64,000 bases of DNA from Dactylellina haptotyla (lineage: Eukaryota; Ascomycota; Orbiliomycetes; Orbiliales; Orbiliaceae): NCBI GenBank assembly GCA_031310005.1, contig CM062388.1, forward strand, positions 186,001 through 250,000, written 5' to 3'. Positions 1-11,834 of this stretch are shown here, piece after piece (position 1 is the first letter of the stretch; each line of letters opens with the position of its first letter). Both the position numbers and the translations under genes were made by a program. The notes under the pieces are model-generated. The model worked only from the letters and a program-made list of their open reading frames with translations, was not told the DNA's origin and did no database searches.

Positions 1-1561
1 CCGTCTCGTTCCTGTTAGCTAAGCTTTTTAGCTTCCCAAAGGTACCAGGGTATATGCTAGCTACACCAGGGAGGAAAAGGTGATCGGATATAGGCATCTA
101 GATCAAAAGATACGATCGAAGTAATTGCCTAGCTAGGAGGTATGATTTCCTGTTTTCGACCACACCATCGGCCCCAGCCGACCGTTTTTCGCTGGTCACG
201 AATTTAATAATTGGCTGGGAGGGTGGGTTCATACGATCGATTGGGAGAAATAGGCAAATTTATTAATTTGAGATTTGATATCATAATAATATATAGGCCT
301 CGGAAATTGAAAATGGCGTGCCCGATATTGATTCCGATCGATCGGTGTACGAAGATAAGTACCGTGTCTGCCTTCGAATGGTGCATACGATATCAATTGC
401 TACTCCTGTAGGGGAGATTATCCACATACACTCAAATAATCCACCCGGGATGATCTTCCTGCTTAGACACAACGTAACTCGTTCACTGCGTATACAACTA
501 TTCCCCTCAACGAGTAGAAGATATAGAAACAACTTTGCCAATAAACAAGCTATTTCAAGGATCGTGGGAACACTTCAGGTCTTCCATTACTCATGTCAGA
601 AAAAAGCCTACTCAGACCCAAAAATATAAAGCCAGATATATCAAGAGCATCCGTTAACATTTTCAACATGTTCCGCCACACCCGTTTCAAGGCCCTCCCA
701 ACATCTTGCCGCTCTAACCTATCCGTTCCCCCCATCTCACATACTAAATACACTGTGTGTTTCCGCCAACCGATCTCGAAAGTCGAAACCGATCTGGTGC
801 AGCACAGCGTCGTTCCGAAACTGGCACTTAGAATGTTATCTCTGTTTCCCCTTCTTATTCTCATAATAGACCACCACCACTCGCTACCGCTACGAACAAC
901 CGGAGGTATATCTATTATAAAATCTGTTGACACTCACAACTCCACGGAAATCGCGGCGGGGAGAGCACTCAAAAGAAGGGGGGGATAACATTGTTATCCA
1001 ACATGCGCAGCTATCCAACAATGCTAAATGTTGGATGCAGCACACGCACGCACATATCAACTTTTTCCGCTCGCTGCTGCAAGAAACAACTCCAACGTGC
1101 GTTTCGGGGTGCATGGTTTCTCTTGGGTGGGTGTGGGACCCCTGGGCGGTTAATATTACAACTCTGATATTGAAATTCTAGCTTACCATGCGAATGCGAG
1201 TGCGAGTCGGGATGATTGATGAGGAATGCGAGATCGGGGCGCTGAGTAATATCCTGATCTCGCGGGGTAGGAGTACCCATTGGATGGTCTGATCGGTTTA
1301 GTCTAGCACAGTAAAAACGCGCAGCATAGTCATTATGTTTACAGTTTGAATTGGAAATCGAAAAAAAAAAAAGTGTTCAATTGATTGTGAAACCCCTGTG
1401 TAGAAGCACAGATAAACCAGCTCCAGCTATTGATACATCCGTATTATACGCCTTCCGCCCAAAAAAAAAAGACAGAAACAAAATGAAAAGCCCTCCCATC
1501 AATTCACAGCAATGGGTGTTAAACACCACAACGATAATGAAATAATCGTGAAGTATGGCAT
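1..1561. other. Left-edge region with no supported gene
   Basis: No reading frame here has convincing coding character. The longest, on the minus strand at 550-933, has an equally long rival on the plus strand, no intron signals and no recognisable family. The stretch contains a perfect palindrome (CCTAGCTAGG) near 128-137 and a poly-A tract near 1360. It probably includes the 3' flank of the small minus-strand gene that ends at 1562. Confidence 0.5.
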
Positions 1562-1962
1562 CTAAGCGAGCCCTTTCTTATTCGAGGCCGCGAGTCCAGG
1601 TTTCCCTGCGGCACCGGCATTCCTCTGCGTGACGGCAGTGTAGCCGACTAATGCGACAGCAATGACGGATAGGATCAAGATGTTTGCTAGAGTAAAATTC
1701 AATTAGTATATAACTTTATTTCTTCCCGCAAAAACCCTCCAAAAATGTAGAAGGAGCGGGTAGGGGTGGGAATAGGAAGAGGAATAAACATACAAATCAA
1801 GAAAGAGAGGAAACTCTTGGCCAAATCAAAGATGCTGGTGACGGCGGTCTGCGCGAGGGCGAGGATTGATGTGAAAACAGCAAAGATGGAGTCGAAGATG
1901 TTGCGGAAGATGCCAAAGATGGCGGAGACGAAGTTCTCGAGGGAGGAGGTGAGGGATGCCAT
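1562..1962 (-). CDS. Small hydrophobic/amphipathic membrane-type protein, 97 aa, two exons
   Basis: I do not recognise a named family. Exon 1 (1962-1794) starts at ATG 1962 and encodes a run of Phe/Ile/Ala-rich amphipathic helix (residues about 10-56). It ends at a GTATGT donor. Exon 2 (1686-1562) follows a CTAG acceptor and adds a hydrophobic helix (LILSVIAVALVGYTAV, about residues 60-75). A short basic Gly/Ala/Lys tail ends with TAG. The two exons total 294 nt and join in phase 1 with no internal stop, which supports the splice model. The shape (a long amphipathic helix, one transmembrane helix, a short polar tail) suggests a small membrane or membrane-remodelling peptide, but that is inference. 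The neighbour is OPI1 on the same strand. Confidence 0.72.
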
Positions 1963-2872
1963 TTTTTCTATGTCTGTTTCCTTCTCAGTTGGATGGATGA
2001 TTACTTTGATATCTTGCGTTTCGTGCCTACGCTATTGATCTAGGACTGCAATCTGTTGACTGTGTTGGTGGTATCGACGGTGATGGTATGATTGATGTCT
2101 TGTTAAGAAATAAAAGGTTCTTTAAATACGTAGTTAAATTTGTAGATGAATGGTTCTGAATTACACGATACTTCCAGCCAATTTATATACAATTTGTATT
2201 GCGCTCAACTTGACGTGATGTTTTGCGCCCGTTTTTTTCGGGCAGTGATGCACAAATGACGTCGCAGGCCGAGCACTGGGAACTAAACTCTCTTCCCACG
2301 CAGGTTTAAACGGTCGCAAACGCCCGAGCAGAACAAAGGAAATCCCCACACCGGGAATTTTAGTACGGGTCGCGTGATGGGGAGGAATCGTGCAAATCTG
2401 GCACGGAATGGGAATCGCGAGTGGCAAAGTGAGATCTCGATTTATCCAGTATTCCAATTTCGATTGGTACGTATAGTTGTGAGTATAAGGATAGTTGCTA
2501 GAAGTACAGCAGATGAAGTGAAGATATACACAGAAAATAAAATACTTGGTGGACAAATGGAAAAAATGAAAAGGAGAGAAAGAAAAGTAAGGAACGGATT
2601 ATTCTGCATCGTACAAATGAACCAGACCACCAGATGGTCAAAACCAGTTAAAAATACCCCGTCCCAGATTATGCCCATGCCATCCCACCGGATATACAAA
2701 AACAGAGTAGGAAAAAAACAGAACTTCAAGTAAATGAGAAGAAAAAGGGAATATACGTGCTTTTCCAAAGACCATATTTTTGTGCCGTAGATGTAGTAAA
2801 GAAAAATTGTGGTGAAGGAAAGATAAAAGGGAAAAGAAAGAGAAAGTACTGATACACCATATTCACAAAGCC
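1963..2872. other. Intergenic region between the small membrane protein gene and OPI1
   Basis: No coding signal is visible. It must hold the promoter of the 97-aa protein gene just above 1962 and the 3' end of OPI1 below 2873. The part from 2520 to 2870 is purine-rich on the plus strand (pyrimidine-rich in the minus-strand transcript sense), as expected of a fungal 3' UTR and polyadenylation region. Confidence 0.5.
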
Positions 2873-4764
2873 TCACCTATCCTTCCGGGCCTCCTCGGTC
2901 TCGTCCATCTCCATCTCCATCTCCCACCCGACCTTGCCGTAATCCCCTTCCTCCGGTCGCTTCCTGCCCAATCGCTCGCACCAGTCCTCGGCCCTCTCAA
3001 GCGTCAACTGGACGATCGCGCTGACCTGGTGTAGCATCTCCAGGCCTTCACGCGCGAGAACCAACACCCTCTTCCCGGCTTCTTCCCTCCTCACCACCAT
3101 GGCCATCCCATTTCCATTGGCACCGTTGGCACTTGGGTCGTCCTTCGCCGCCAACGCCCACCGTCTGGGGAGATTTGTAATGCACGCTTTGACCACCACC
3201 CGCGCGTTCTCCGGCAGCGCTCCACCAGCATAAGTAGACACCACGTCCACCACCCTCTTCAGCGTGCCAATCACATCCTTCCTCAGATTATCAATCTTAT
3301 GCTGCAACTGCAAACTCCTCTCCTCATCTTCCTTGCTCGCTTCCCCGTTCGCGTGATTACCGTTCACCTGCCGTTGCCGCGATTTATTCTCAGAATCGTA
3401 CTCGCTGATGACCCCGCGCAGCGCCATGATGACTTTATCCAGATGGTCATTCGCCCAGCGCAGCCACGCAAGACAGTACTTCAGACTCTTGAGCGATTCC
3501 TCGCTCAACGCGACACCGACACCCGCGGTGGACAGCATCAGCCGCCGCTGCCAGTTCAGGCTCACGACGTCCGTGGCGGGTTTATGCGTCAACTGGTCTT
3601 CCCGTTCCGCTCCACGCTCGTTGGACGAGGATGTCGGCGAGGCGGAGTCGACGTCCATGCCGCCGTCTTCGAATTGGGTCTTCCGGCGTTTGGTGGCGTG
3701 GGAGGATGTCGACGAGGAAGGCTGGGAGTGTGACGGGGAGGACTGCGAGGATGTGGCGGAGGAGGAGAGACGGCGGGCTTCGAGGTTGCGACGGAGGACG
3801 GATTCGACGCCTGTTGTGCGGGCGGCGTAGGAGACAACCGAGGTCATCGGCGCGGCTGCTCGTTCGACCTAGCGAGGGAAAAGATTTTTAGCATGTGTGC
3901 GCCAAGTAATATATCATATTATCGTGAGTTCCGAAGAACGAAAAGAAACAACCGCAGGGAATGTGAAGAGACCGTGTGTGGGATATGGAATGTAGAAATT
4001 AAAACGTGATAAATACGTACCATCTCCGCACCGTATTTGAACCTGGGACTGTACCGTTTACCACCGCGGTAGACGCTTCTGCCGGCCCGGACGGCGGTGC
4101 CTAGGAAGGTGTTCTGACCCTGGATCATCTCCATCATGCTCTCTTGTCGGCGCTCTTCTCGTTTCTCTTCCTTCTTCGCGGGCGGAGAGTTGGGTACACT
4201 CTTGGGGCTGCTGACAAAGTCGGCGCGTAGGTCACCGAGGGCTTCAGCAGCCATGCGGACGTCTGGGTCGTCAATGTCGACAGAGAGATCCGGGTCGTCG
4301 TCCAGGTCCTCGGTGTTGCGGGTCGTTGTGTGGGAGATTGTGGAGGAGGCGTCGTCGTCGGCAAAGGTGTTCGAGGAAGTAGTGGAGACGAGGGATTGGA
4401 TGGACATGCTCCGAGTCTGCGGGTGGGCCAACGTGTAGTTATTGCCGCTACCGTGAGAAAGGGGGTAGGCCTCAGAGAACTGTGGGGGAGGAGGAGGAGG
4501 AGGGAGGATGGCGGAGTCCTGTGCCTGTGCCTGTGCGACGACGAGGTCGCGGTCGAGCGGAAGGACGGCAGGAAGCGGGTCGCGCAGGGACGCCGGCGAG
4601 GCAAACATGGCCGTATTGAAGACGATTTTGGCGGGATCCGAGGTTGCAGACGGGGCCGATGTCGAAGCTGAGGTTGAAGTCGGAGATGTCGAGGTTGAAG
4701 TCGGGGAGATGAGGGCGGAGGGGGGTTTCGGGGTGGTTGATTGGGAGCGAGGGCGTGTCGCCAT
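2873..4764 (-). CDS. OPI1: Opi1-type transcriptional repressor (CCG-8 homologue), 579 aa
   Basis: In yeast, Opi1 represses inositol/choline-regulated phospholipid genes. In Neurospora the family member is CCG-8. Exon 1 (4764-4021) starts at ATG 4764, is Ser/Thr/Pro-rich and carries a poly-Pro run at residues 88-94. A conserved helix, RMAAEALGDLRADF, lies at about 170-183, and a Gly/Arg/Tyr-rich stretch ends the exon. A GTACGT donor (4020-4015) and CTAG acceptor (3870-3869) join it in phase 0 to exon 2 (3868-2873). Exon 2 holds the family signature KYCLAWLRWANDHLDKVI (about 377-394), then a helical C-terminal part. A basic KRRK cluster near residue 308 is a plausible nuclear signal. The stop TGA overlaps a good-looking donor (GATAG then GTGAGG), so a further small 3' exon cannot be excluded. 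Recognition rests on the two conserved helices. Confidence 0.88.
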
Positions 4765-7675
4765 ACTCCACCCGGTTCTTGTTATTATTACTACTTATTA
4801 CTGCCACTCCACCGCTAACTAACTGCCCGATAGACAGGTGGGTTAATTAACTAATTAATCAACAAGAATAAAAGAGACGATATCGAAGAGATATCCGGGT
4901 TATATTTGGTGCTGTAGGAATGATGGAATCGGGTGGTAGCACCGTCGCACGGTCAGGCGGATTGGCTTGTGACGAGGAGGAGAAGCGCCCAACAAACAGC
5001 AGAATCACAAGATCCGATTTCCTTTTCCCACGGAAAACGATACGCTACCTGGCGAGTAATGTGTCGAATTAGGTAACGGGGAGGGAGAGGACGATAAAGG
5101 GGACCGGGGCAAGCGAGAGCTATTATAAACTGTTGAGGGAGACGTTATATAAAAAGAGGAAGCTGGGTGCTCGGAGACGAGGCCTTGCTCCCGTCAGACT
5201 TGTGGTTCTTTCTGTGGCTCGGGAACCCCGCTACCGACCAGACTCGGCTCCTATTCTTATGAAGATCGGATTATACGGGACTAGTTTTTGGATTATTTTA
5301 CGGGAGATGGTATAATTCAGGAGAGGAAAAAGTGGGAGAAAAGGAAATGCCCGTGCGAGGCTGCCGGAAAGAGTCGAGTCGTCGTCGTCGGCGGCCTCGT
5401 CGCTCGCGGCAAGGCTACTGACTATAAGACCACTCCGCTATTATGCTACATATGACCATTTATATGTAATCTACAGAAAAAACTCTTCGTTTCAGGCAGA
5501 AGGCCTAGTGTCCGTTTCGTGGAGCTCAGTTTCTCCGCCCTCACCGTCGTGTCTCGCTCACAGCTTCCGCAAAGAGAACACCCACCGACACATGTGCTTT
5601 CTCACCTCTTTACCCGTCCAGTCCAGTTCGCCCCGGTCGATTTAATTAACAGAGAAAAGTCGTTCCCCACTAAAAACCGGCGTTTTGGCATGTGATCCTT
5701 TTTGCTGTTTTGAGACAAAAGCTTGTGATTTCTGCCAAGCGTATTAATTGGCACCGCAACGCCCTTTTGCCCTGTTGCATTTTGACAGCCGTCGCCGACC
5801 TCGCGTTTCGCAGATATCTCGCGACATTTACTCGTATCAATTGCGGCAATAGGGGTAGCTATTCTGTATTTACCTGCTATAGCAGTATATCCTTCCATTG
5901 CTATAGCTATTATGTGTACTCACCAGTAGCAAAATATACTTTAAATACAGTTATAAATATATTATAAATCTTAACCCCGCCGTATCCACCGCGGTAGCCC
6001 CCCTTCCCGGCCTTCATTCCGATTTAGGCGGACAACCGATCGCCGGGCGCGCTATATCCAACCGTCGTCGCATCGCCAATTGCAATCAATTGCAGCATGG
6101 CCAGTGCTTCTGATCGGAAAGCAGGGTCCCAAATGTGTACATTTCCCCGCATATACGCTGTACACATCTATCTATCGCATATCTTGCATCTTTTTTTCCC
6201 TTTTCTACAGTTAAATGCAATAAAATATGTGAAGAGAGCCAAACCCATGTGAAGCGACCAGCACTACCTGGTACTAAACACGTCTAATCCATTTGCCTAT
6301 CCTAACCCCAGCTAGTACCCTCGTATATGTCCGTCGATAACCAAAAATGGATACGCATATTCAGCCGCTCGTCGACAGTCAGTAGTGTGCATATACATGC
6401 CTACATATATATCCACACATACATACATACATGCCTGCCTGTCTGCCTCTATCGAACCCTTTTTAAGAATCCGACATGCCTATTCCAGGTGGGGGGCCTC
6501 GACGATCTCATACACACCACCCACCCACTCACTTGTCTTAGCTTAGGAATATTTTCATTGGCGAACGATCGAACAGCTAGCTGTACATGTCCGCCAGCTG
6601 TCCACCCGGTAGGAACAAGTGTCCGTCCGTCTATCTTCCAGCACCGGGATCACCTCCCCGGCAATGTCTCAGTCGTCCCCGTCACGGCACTCGGCTGAAA
6701 AAAATAATAAATACTAAAACATACTCGAAGGTAAGTCCTCGATCAGGCATCGGCGGAGCAGGGAACCCTGCCGGGTCCGTGTGTAACCATACAATCGACC
6801 ATGTCATATCGTCATCGACCCTTCACATTCGCGATCAGACGCCATATTTTGTATCCGTCTATCGCTATAGATTGCATGCAGACCCATTGGTTGGTGTTGT
6901 TGGTTGATAAGGTGCCACGAAAAAACGATTGGCTTCTGATTAAATCCGTCTAATTTCCTCGCTCGGGTCAGCTACACCCAACGCGCACCAATATCCTAAT
7001 CGAAACGTGCATTCCGACTTCCCCGCTCGGAATACGAGGGGCCTGCATCGTGAAATCCTTAACACATGTGTTGAACGTAAGAACTGCAATTCCGCGGAGA
7101 GAGAGCGAACGTATAACTAGACGGTTGATAGTATGTGTGATGGGAATCAGATTATTTATATTTTATATTACAAGGTATTATGGTATATACATCAGGTGCA
7201 GTACAGACATGAAAACTCGGTTTCTTAACGAAAGGATCGAGCTGCAAAAATTTTTAGAAATAAGACGTGGCTGGGATATCCATACGCTCTCGAGGATGGG
7301 CAGAAAAATGAAATCTATAGGTAAAGGTCGTTTAAGAGGAATCCTTCAAGGCGGGAGTATTATCGGAAGTGTGGGCTATATTGAATAGAAATATTAAAAG
7401 GGTGCAGAACCAAAGCCGCATGTCGAAGAGATCCGAACGAAGACGCTAAATAACCAAGTGATGAACGATAAGGAAATTATTTCTTTCGGCGAGTGTAGTT
7501 GTTCAAAGTGAATAATCCAAACAGTTGAATCAATGATAGTCTAGAAAATCACGAAGCCAAAAAATACGTGAAAACGAAACTTCAACCTCAAGTTAGCAGG
7601 CCCCTTCGTACGACCATAGAATTCAGATAGACTTACCATGAATGAACGAATGATTGATTGACTGATAACAAAAAG
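4765..7675. other. Long intergenic region upstream of OPI1
   Basis: This 2.9-kb stretch has no supported gene. It should contain the OPI1 promoter and 5' leader (4765 to about 5500), which includes GTCGTCGTCGTC-type trinucleotide runs near 5382. The part from 5930 to 6250 is AT-rich. A CATA/CTGC tetranucleotide microsatellite lies near 6411-6447. A plus-strand open frame at 7050-7388 lacks recognisable content. The last few hundred bases are the 3' flank of the large minus-strand membrane protein gene. Confidence 0.5.
6411..6447. repeat. Tetranucleotide microsatellite (CATA, then CTGC-type units)
   Basis: Consecutive CATA units are followed by CTGC/CTGT units in a noncoding interval. It is a simple sequence repeat with no evident function. 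Confidence 0.8.
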
Positions 7676-10600
7676 TCACACCAACCGCCTCTCCATAGAC
7701 CTCCCGCGATCATCCCCACCCAACCCGCTCCTCTTCCTCTTCAACCTTATCCCGGACGGCACCCCCAAACTCCTACTACGTCTCCTCTTCCCGCCCTCCC
7801 CGCCGCCAATCTCCAAATCGAACTCCCCGCCATCGCTGCTCCCCAGATTACTGCAACTGTCATCCGAGGACTCCATCAACCCGCTCGTGCTCTTATCCAT
7901 ATCCAAATCCCGGAAACTGGACTTATCCAACGTCGAGTCCGTACCCCCACTCACACTCCGTCCGATAGAGTACATATCCAACCGACTAGGCCCCAACCCT
8001 AGCGCACTGTGCACGGTGAGATTATTCATCGACGGTTTGGCACTCATACCCAGCGAACTAAGATCACCGTAGCTCTTCTGGTGGTCGAAACCAGGATAAC
8101 TACCCTGTCGCTTCATCGTGTGTATCGCCGAGAGATCCTCCTGGCTCGACGAGTAGATTTGCGGAGTCGGGATCGGAATCGCCGTGTTCATCGGGATGGG
8201 TGCGGATATATCCGTGTCCAGCGGCGGGGTAAAGGATACGTTGCTGCTCTCCGCTGTGGTGAAGCTCACGGGACTCGTGGCCGAACTGAGGGATCCGCCT
8301 CGTGGGTGTGTTACACCGGATAGACTGTTCTCCGCGTCTTCGATTGGGTCGGTACCCGTGGGGTTTATCTCCAGTTGCGTGTTCGGGTGGATGTACAGCT
8401 GCGGTTGAGGGATGCTGATGTGGGGAACGTGACTGTTCCTTCTAGTCGCCAGAGAGGATCTAGTCGATGGCGGACCAGCGGTCATAGAGTACCGTGCGGT
8501 AGAGGAGTAGAAGTTCAACATGGACAGCGTGGGCGAGTAGGCAGCGGAGTCCGTCGTGATGGTTGAATTTGTCAGGTTACGGAGCTGACGGGCTTTACCA
8601 CGACGAGTACCCAGTCCTGAAGCGATGGAATTGTTCCGGCTGATCATCGGTGTCGCGGTCACGTCTTCGATATCAGTAACGGATGCTGCCGCGGCTTCTT
8701 CGAGGCGCAGGTCCAGTGTGCGGATTGTGCCCTTGGACAGCACGCGCGAGTGCAGACTTTCGTGGCTCGGTTTGAAGTCTATCGTGGTCCTGAACGACCC
8801 GGAGGTCGAAGTGATGCTCACGCATCGCGCGAGTTGCGGTTCGGTATCCTCGATCTCTTCAAGTGATGATCGGGCGGTCTCGGTCTCTCCTTGTTGTGTA
8901 GCTTGGAAGAAAGAGTCAACGGCTTCCTCGACGGTTTTGCTCGCGAGTTGACCGTCCACGCTGGGCATGGAGCTGCTTCGCGGGGAGACCACGCTCTGCT
9001 TGGAATTACGATTCTCATGTATGGGGAAGAATGAGAACCGGGTTATAGGTCTCTCCTTCGCTCCAAGGGATAGCGTGGTATTCGTGCTGTACGAATGCGG
9101 GCGACCTGAGGTGCGGTTGTTGGTGTTGCTCGATATCTGACTCCATGTTCGAGACATCGTCTGTGACCCGATTGTCGTGGACCCGCTTGAAGTACTAGTA
9201 TGTGCCGTAGACGCCTGCGGTTCTTCACTTCTTCCGGTGTGCTCTGCAGCAGGCAAGGGTGGCAGAGGTGGGAGCGCTGGCGGAGGGGATGCCGAAGGGG
9301 GACGATCTGGTCGGAAACCTGTGTTCCTACGGCGGACTTTAACCGGCATCTCTGGCGAAGAAGTCTCAGAGACATTACTGTCGGTAGGACATGGTGATCC
9401 GGGTCTCGTCACTGGAGAAGAGCTGGACTTCGAATCGGTAGACGGCGCTGGAGAATTACCACGAAGGGGCGACTTTGGAGGAACCAATGGGCCTGATCCG
9501 CGCTTGAATGCATCCAAAATGGACGAATTCGTAGTCGAGATGCTTCTCATCGTACCATCAATGGGGGATTCCAACTCAGGAATGACCAGCTGAAGTCTTG
9601 CAGTTCGCTTTGAAGCCGAGCGAGACGGGAATGTGTTCATCTCGTACGACTGACCATGAAATCCACTCTGAGCTCTGGTACGGGTAGGGCTCGCTCGTGG
9701 GCTATCACCTTTAGTCCAAACGGTTGGGATTCCAGATCGATCCTCTCGAAGACTATTATAACTTGTGGCACGGGAGATGCCAGGGCGAGGAGAGTTTCTA
9801 CTACTATTGCTCCCGCTGCCTGGGATCAGAAGTCCAAGTGCCTTCGGCCCATCAAGTGAGCTCCTGGGCTCGGCCTTCGGAAAGATAGTGTATCTCTGCG
9901 AAGACTGCGAGGCACGTCGGCTGATATCGCTCTTTGGCGAACGCGAGATGGACCGGGTGGATGCTGCGTCTGTAGCTCCAGCTGGAGGAGCCAGGTTGCT
10001 CGGGCTCTCAAGAGTATTGAGAGTGTACGCTCTCCCGCGAGGTTTAGGAATGGGAGGAGGCGCCTTCCTGTGTGTCTTCGTGCTGCTCCTTCGAACCCCT
10101 CGGTCCGTTGTTGGAGGGGCCATGCTGTACCGCCCTGGAGCATTATTGCTATAGGAGGTCTTTGGTCGAGCGAGTCCTGCAACTGGAGGTGTAGATTGAG
10201 TGAAAGGCCTCAGTTCTATAGGCAAACTTGGACGATGCTTGAGCTTCGAATGGCGGATTTCCATAGTAGGAGGACGAATGGGCATATCAGGAAGGGGCAT
10301 ATCCGCTGAGCTCGGGCTGGCCGCTCTGTTGGTCCTATCTGACTGCTCGACGTCGTTGGGTTCACCTTCCAAGTTTCTTGGGATATGTTGGTATGGCGGG
10401 TAGTGCACCGCATCGTTGGGTCTCCAAGGTTCCTTTTGCCGCTGTTAGTATCGTGTATGGCAATATATCGAACATATAGACTTACCTCTTCGCTGATATC
10501 CGTCTTTTCTCTCGTCAGGGTTCTCGCTGTGCACAGTTGTTAGTATCTTTATATCTTGAGTATAATCCATGAAATCAAACTTACTCAGCAACTTCTTGCG

Positions 10601-11834
10601 ACTCTCCGCACTATTCTGGGATGCGGACCTCTTCGCTTTCCCAAACATCCCAGATCCTCTCCCCGTCTCACCTCCCTCCTTACTCTTAAACTCCTTCCTA
10701 CGCTTATGTCTACAAAAGAAAAACAGCCCAATAAGGCAGATAATCGCTGTCGTTACGCCTGCAACCACCAATCCGACAATAATCCCCGCGACGTCCTGAT
10801 GCGGTTGATTCCCCGCATCTGCAGCACCAGTGTGGCTCTTCTGCACAGCTGAACTCGTAGGCGTCCCATGGTACACTTTCCCATTTGATGTGGCAAGATG
10901 GGTCTGCGGGTGCGTATGGGGCTCCGTGAAACCGCTCGCAATCGCAGTTTTAGCAATAGGTTGAGCAATCGAGATTGCGGGTTTGCTCTCCGGTGTCTTG
11001 ATCGATTGGATCGTTGGACTGACTACCTCTGCTTTGGATGATTGCGCGCTCTTGTTTCGCGGGATGGTGGCTAGAGTCGTCGGATGGACTATCATTATCG
11101 GGGTGGAACCTATGATGCCTATCGACGTTTTGAAAGTTCGGTTAGCTCGACCTGTAGGCTGCATTCGTAGCTATTAGGGAAATTGATGAATAGACGTACC
11201 TTGTTGATTCTCTACCGCATTTTTGGTAATTCTGTCGAATTCTTCCGAATCGACGATGACTGTCTTGATCGGTTGCGCGTTTGGTACCCGTTTCTGGACA
11301 GGACCGTTTCGTTTATCCTCCCCATTTGCCTGCTCTTTCGATTGAATGGTCATTGGTATATCCGGAGTAACTCTAGATTGGTCGGATAATTGAGCTGTCC
11401 ACGAGTCCAATTGAAACAGATCGAGACGAACACTCAAAGAGCGCTATTAAATTCTTCTGAATCCGGCACCCGAAATTATCAATCGCCCATGAATATTAAA
11501 AAGATTTTTAATATATACTATAGTACTAACAAAACCGAGTGGTATCAAAGCCGCAAACGGTGAACCCTCCAGATGCCAATCCTCAAAGTCGTAATGATAA
11601 AAGTAGCAGAGAGAAAGAAAAGAAGTCCTAGCAATAGTGCACTAGTGAGGAATAAAAAGGATATGCAAAATACATCTCGGCCTGTCAAAACGGAAAATAG
11701 ATGACAACATTCGATCTAGGGGTCAACTTTACGATATTGCAGAATCCGACTGACAGGCAAATGGATATACCGTCTCCCATGGCGATACAAATTCTAAAGA
11801 CTTCCAGAATGCGTGGGATGTAGCATACCCGACC
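7676..11834 (-). CDS. Multi-exon single-pass membrane protein with very long disordered cytosolic tail (5' end not resolved)
   Basis: I do not recognise a named family. Six consecutive exons fit by phase: 11834-11733, 11627-11531, 11443-11200, 11151-10585, 10526-10486 and 10441-7676. The donors are GTAAAG, GTTAGT, GTACGT, GTAAGT and GTAAGT, and two of the later introns have TACTAAC-type branch sites. The first two exons give an aromatic-rich segment (WETVYPFACQSDSAIS, DWHLEGSPFAALIPLGF) that looks extracytoplasmic. A Ser/Thr-rich stalk follows, then a transmembrane helix (AGIIVGLVVAGVTTAIICLIGLFFF) with a basic stop-transfer CRHKRRK. After that come over 900 residues rich in Ser, Pro, Arg and Thr with repeated SxxS and RSxS patterns, likely phosphorylated. 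The last exon alone is 2,766 nt. The true start codon and signal peptide lie above 11834 and could not be found. The 11199-11152 intron uses CTACAG, chosen because the nearer TAG acceptor breaks the frame. Confidence 0.68.

Noticed and set aside
550-988. Long overlapping open frames on both strands near the left edge
   Set aside because: Neither has a recognisable motif, splice-consistent extension or clear coding bias. With two strands competing, chance is the simpler explanation.
3299-3830. Long plus-strand frames opposite OPI1
   Set aside because: They are shadows of the GC-rich OPI1 coding sequence. The minus frame carries the conserved Opi1 helices.
7050-7388. 112-codon plus-strand frame in the region upstream of OPI1
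   Set aside because: No domain, no promoter or splice context, and basic/hydrophobic composition typical of random frames in moderately AT-rich DNA.
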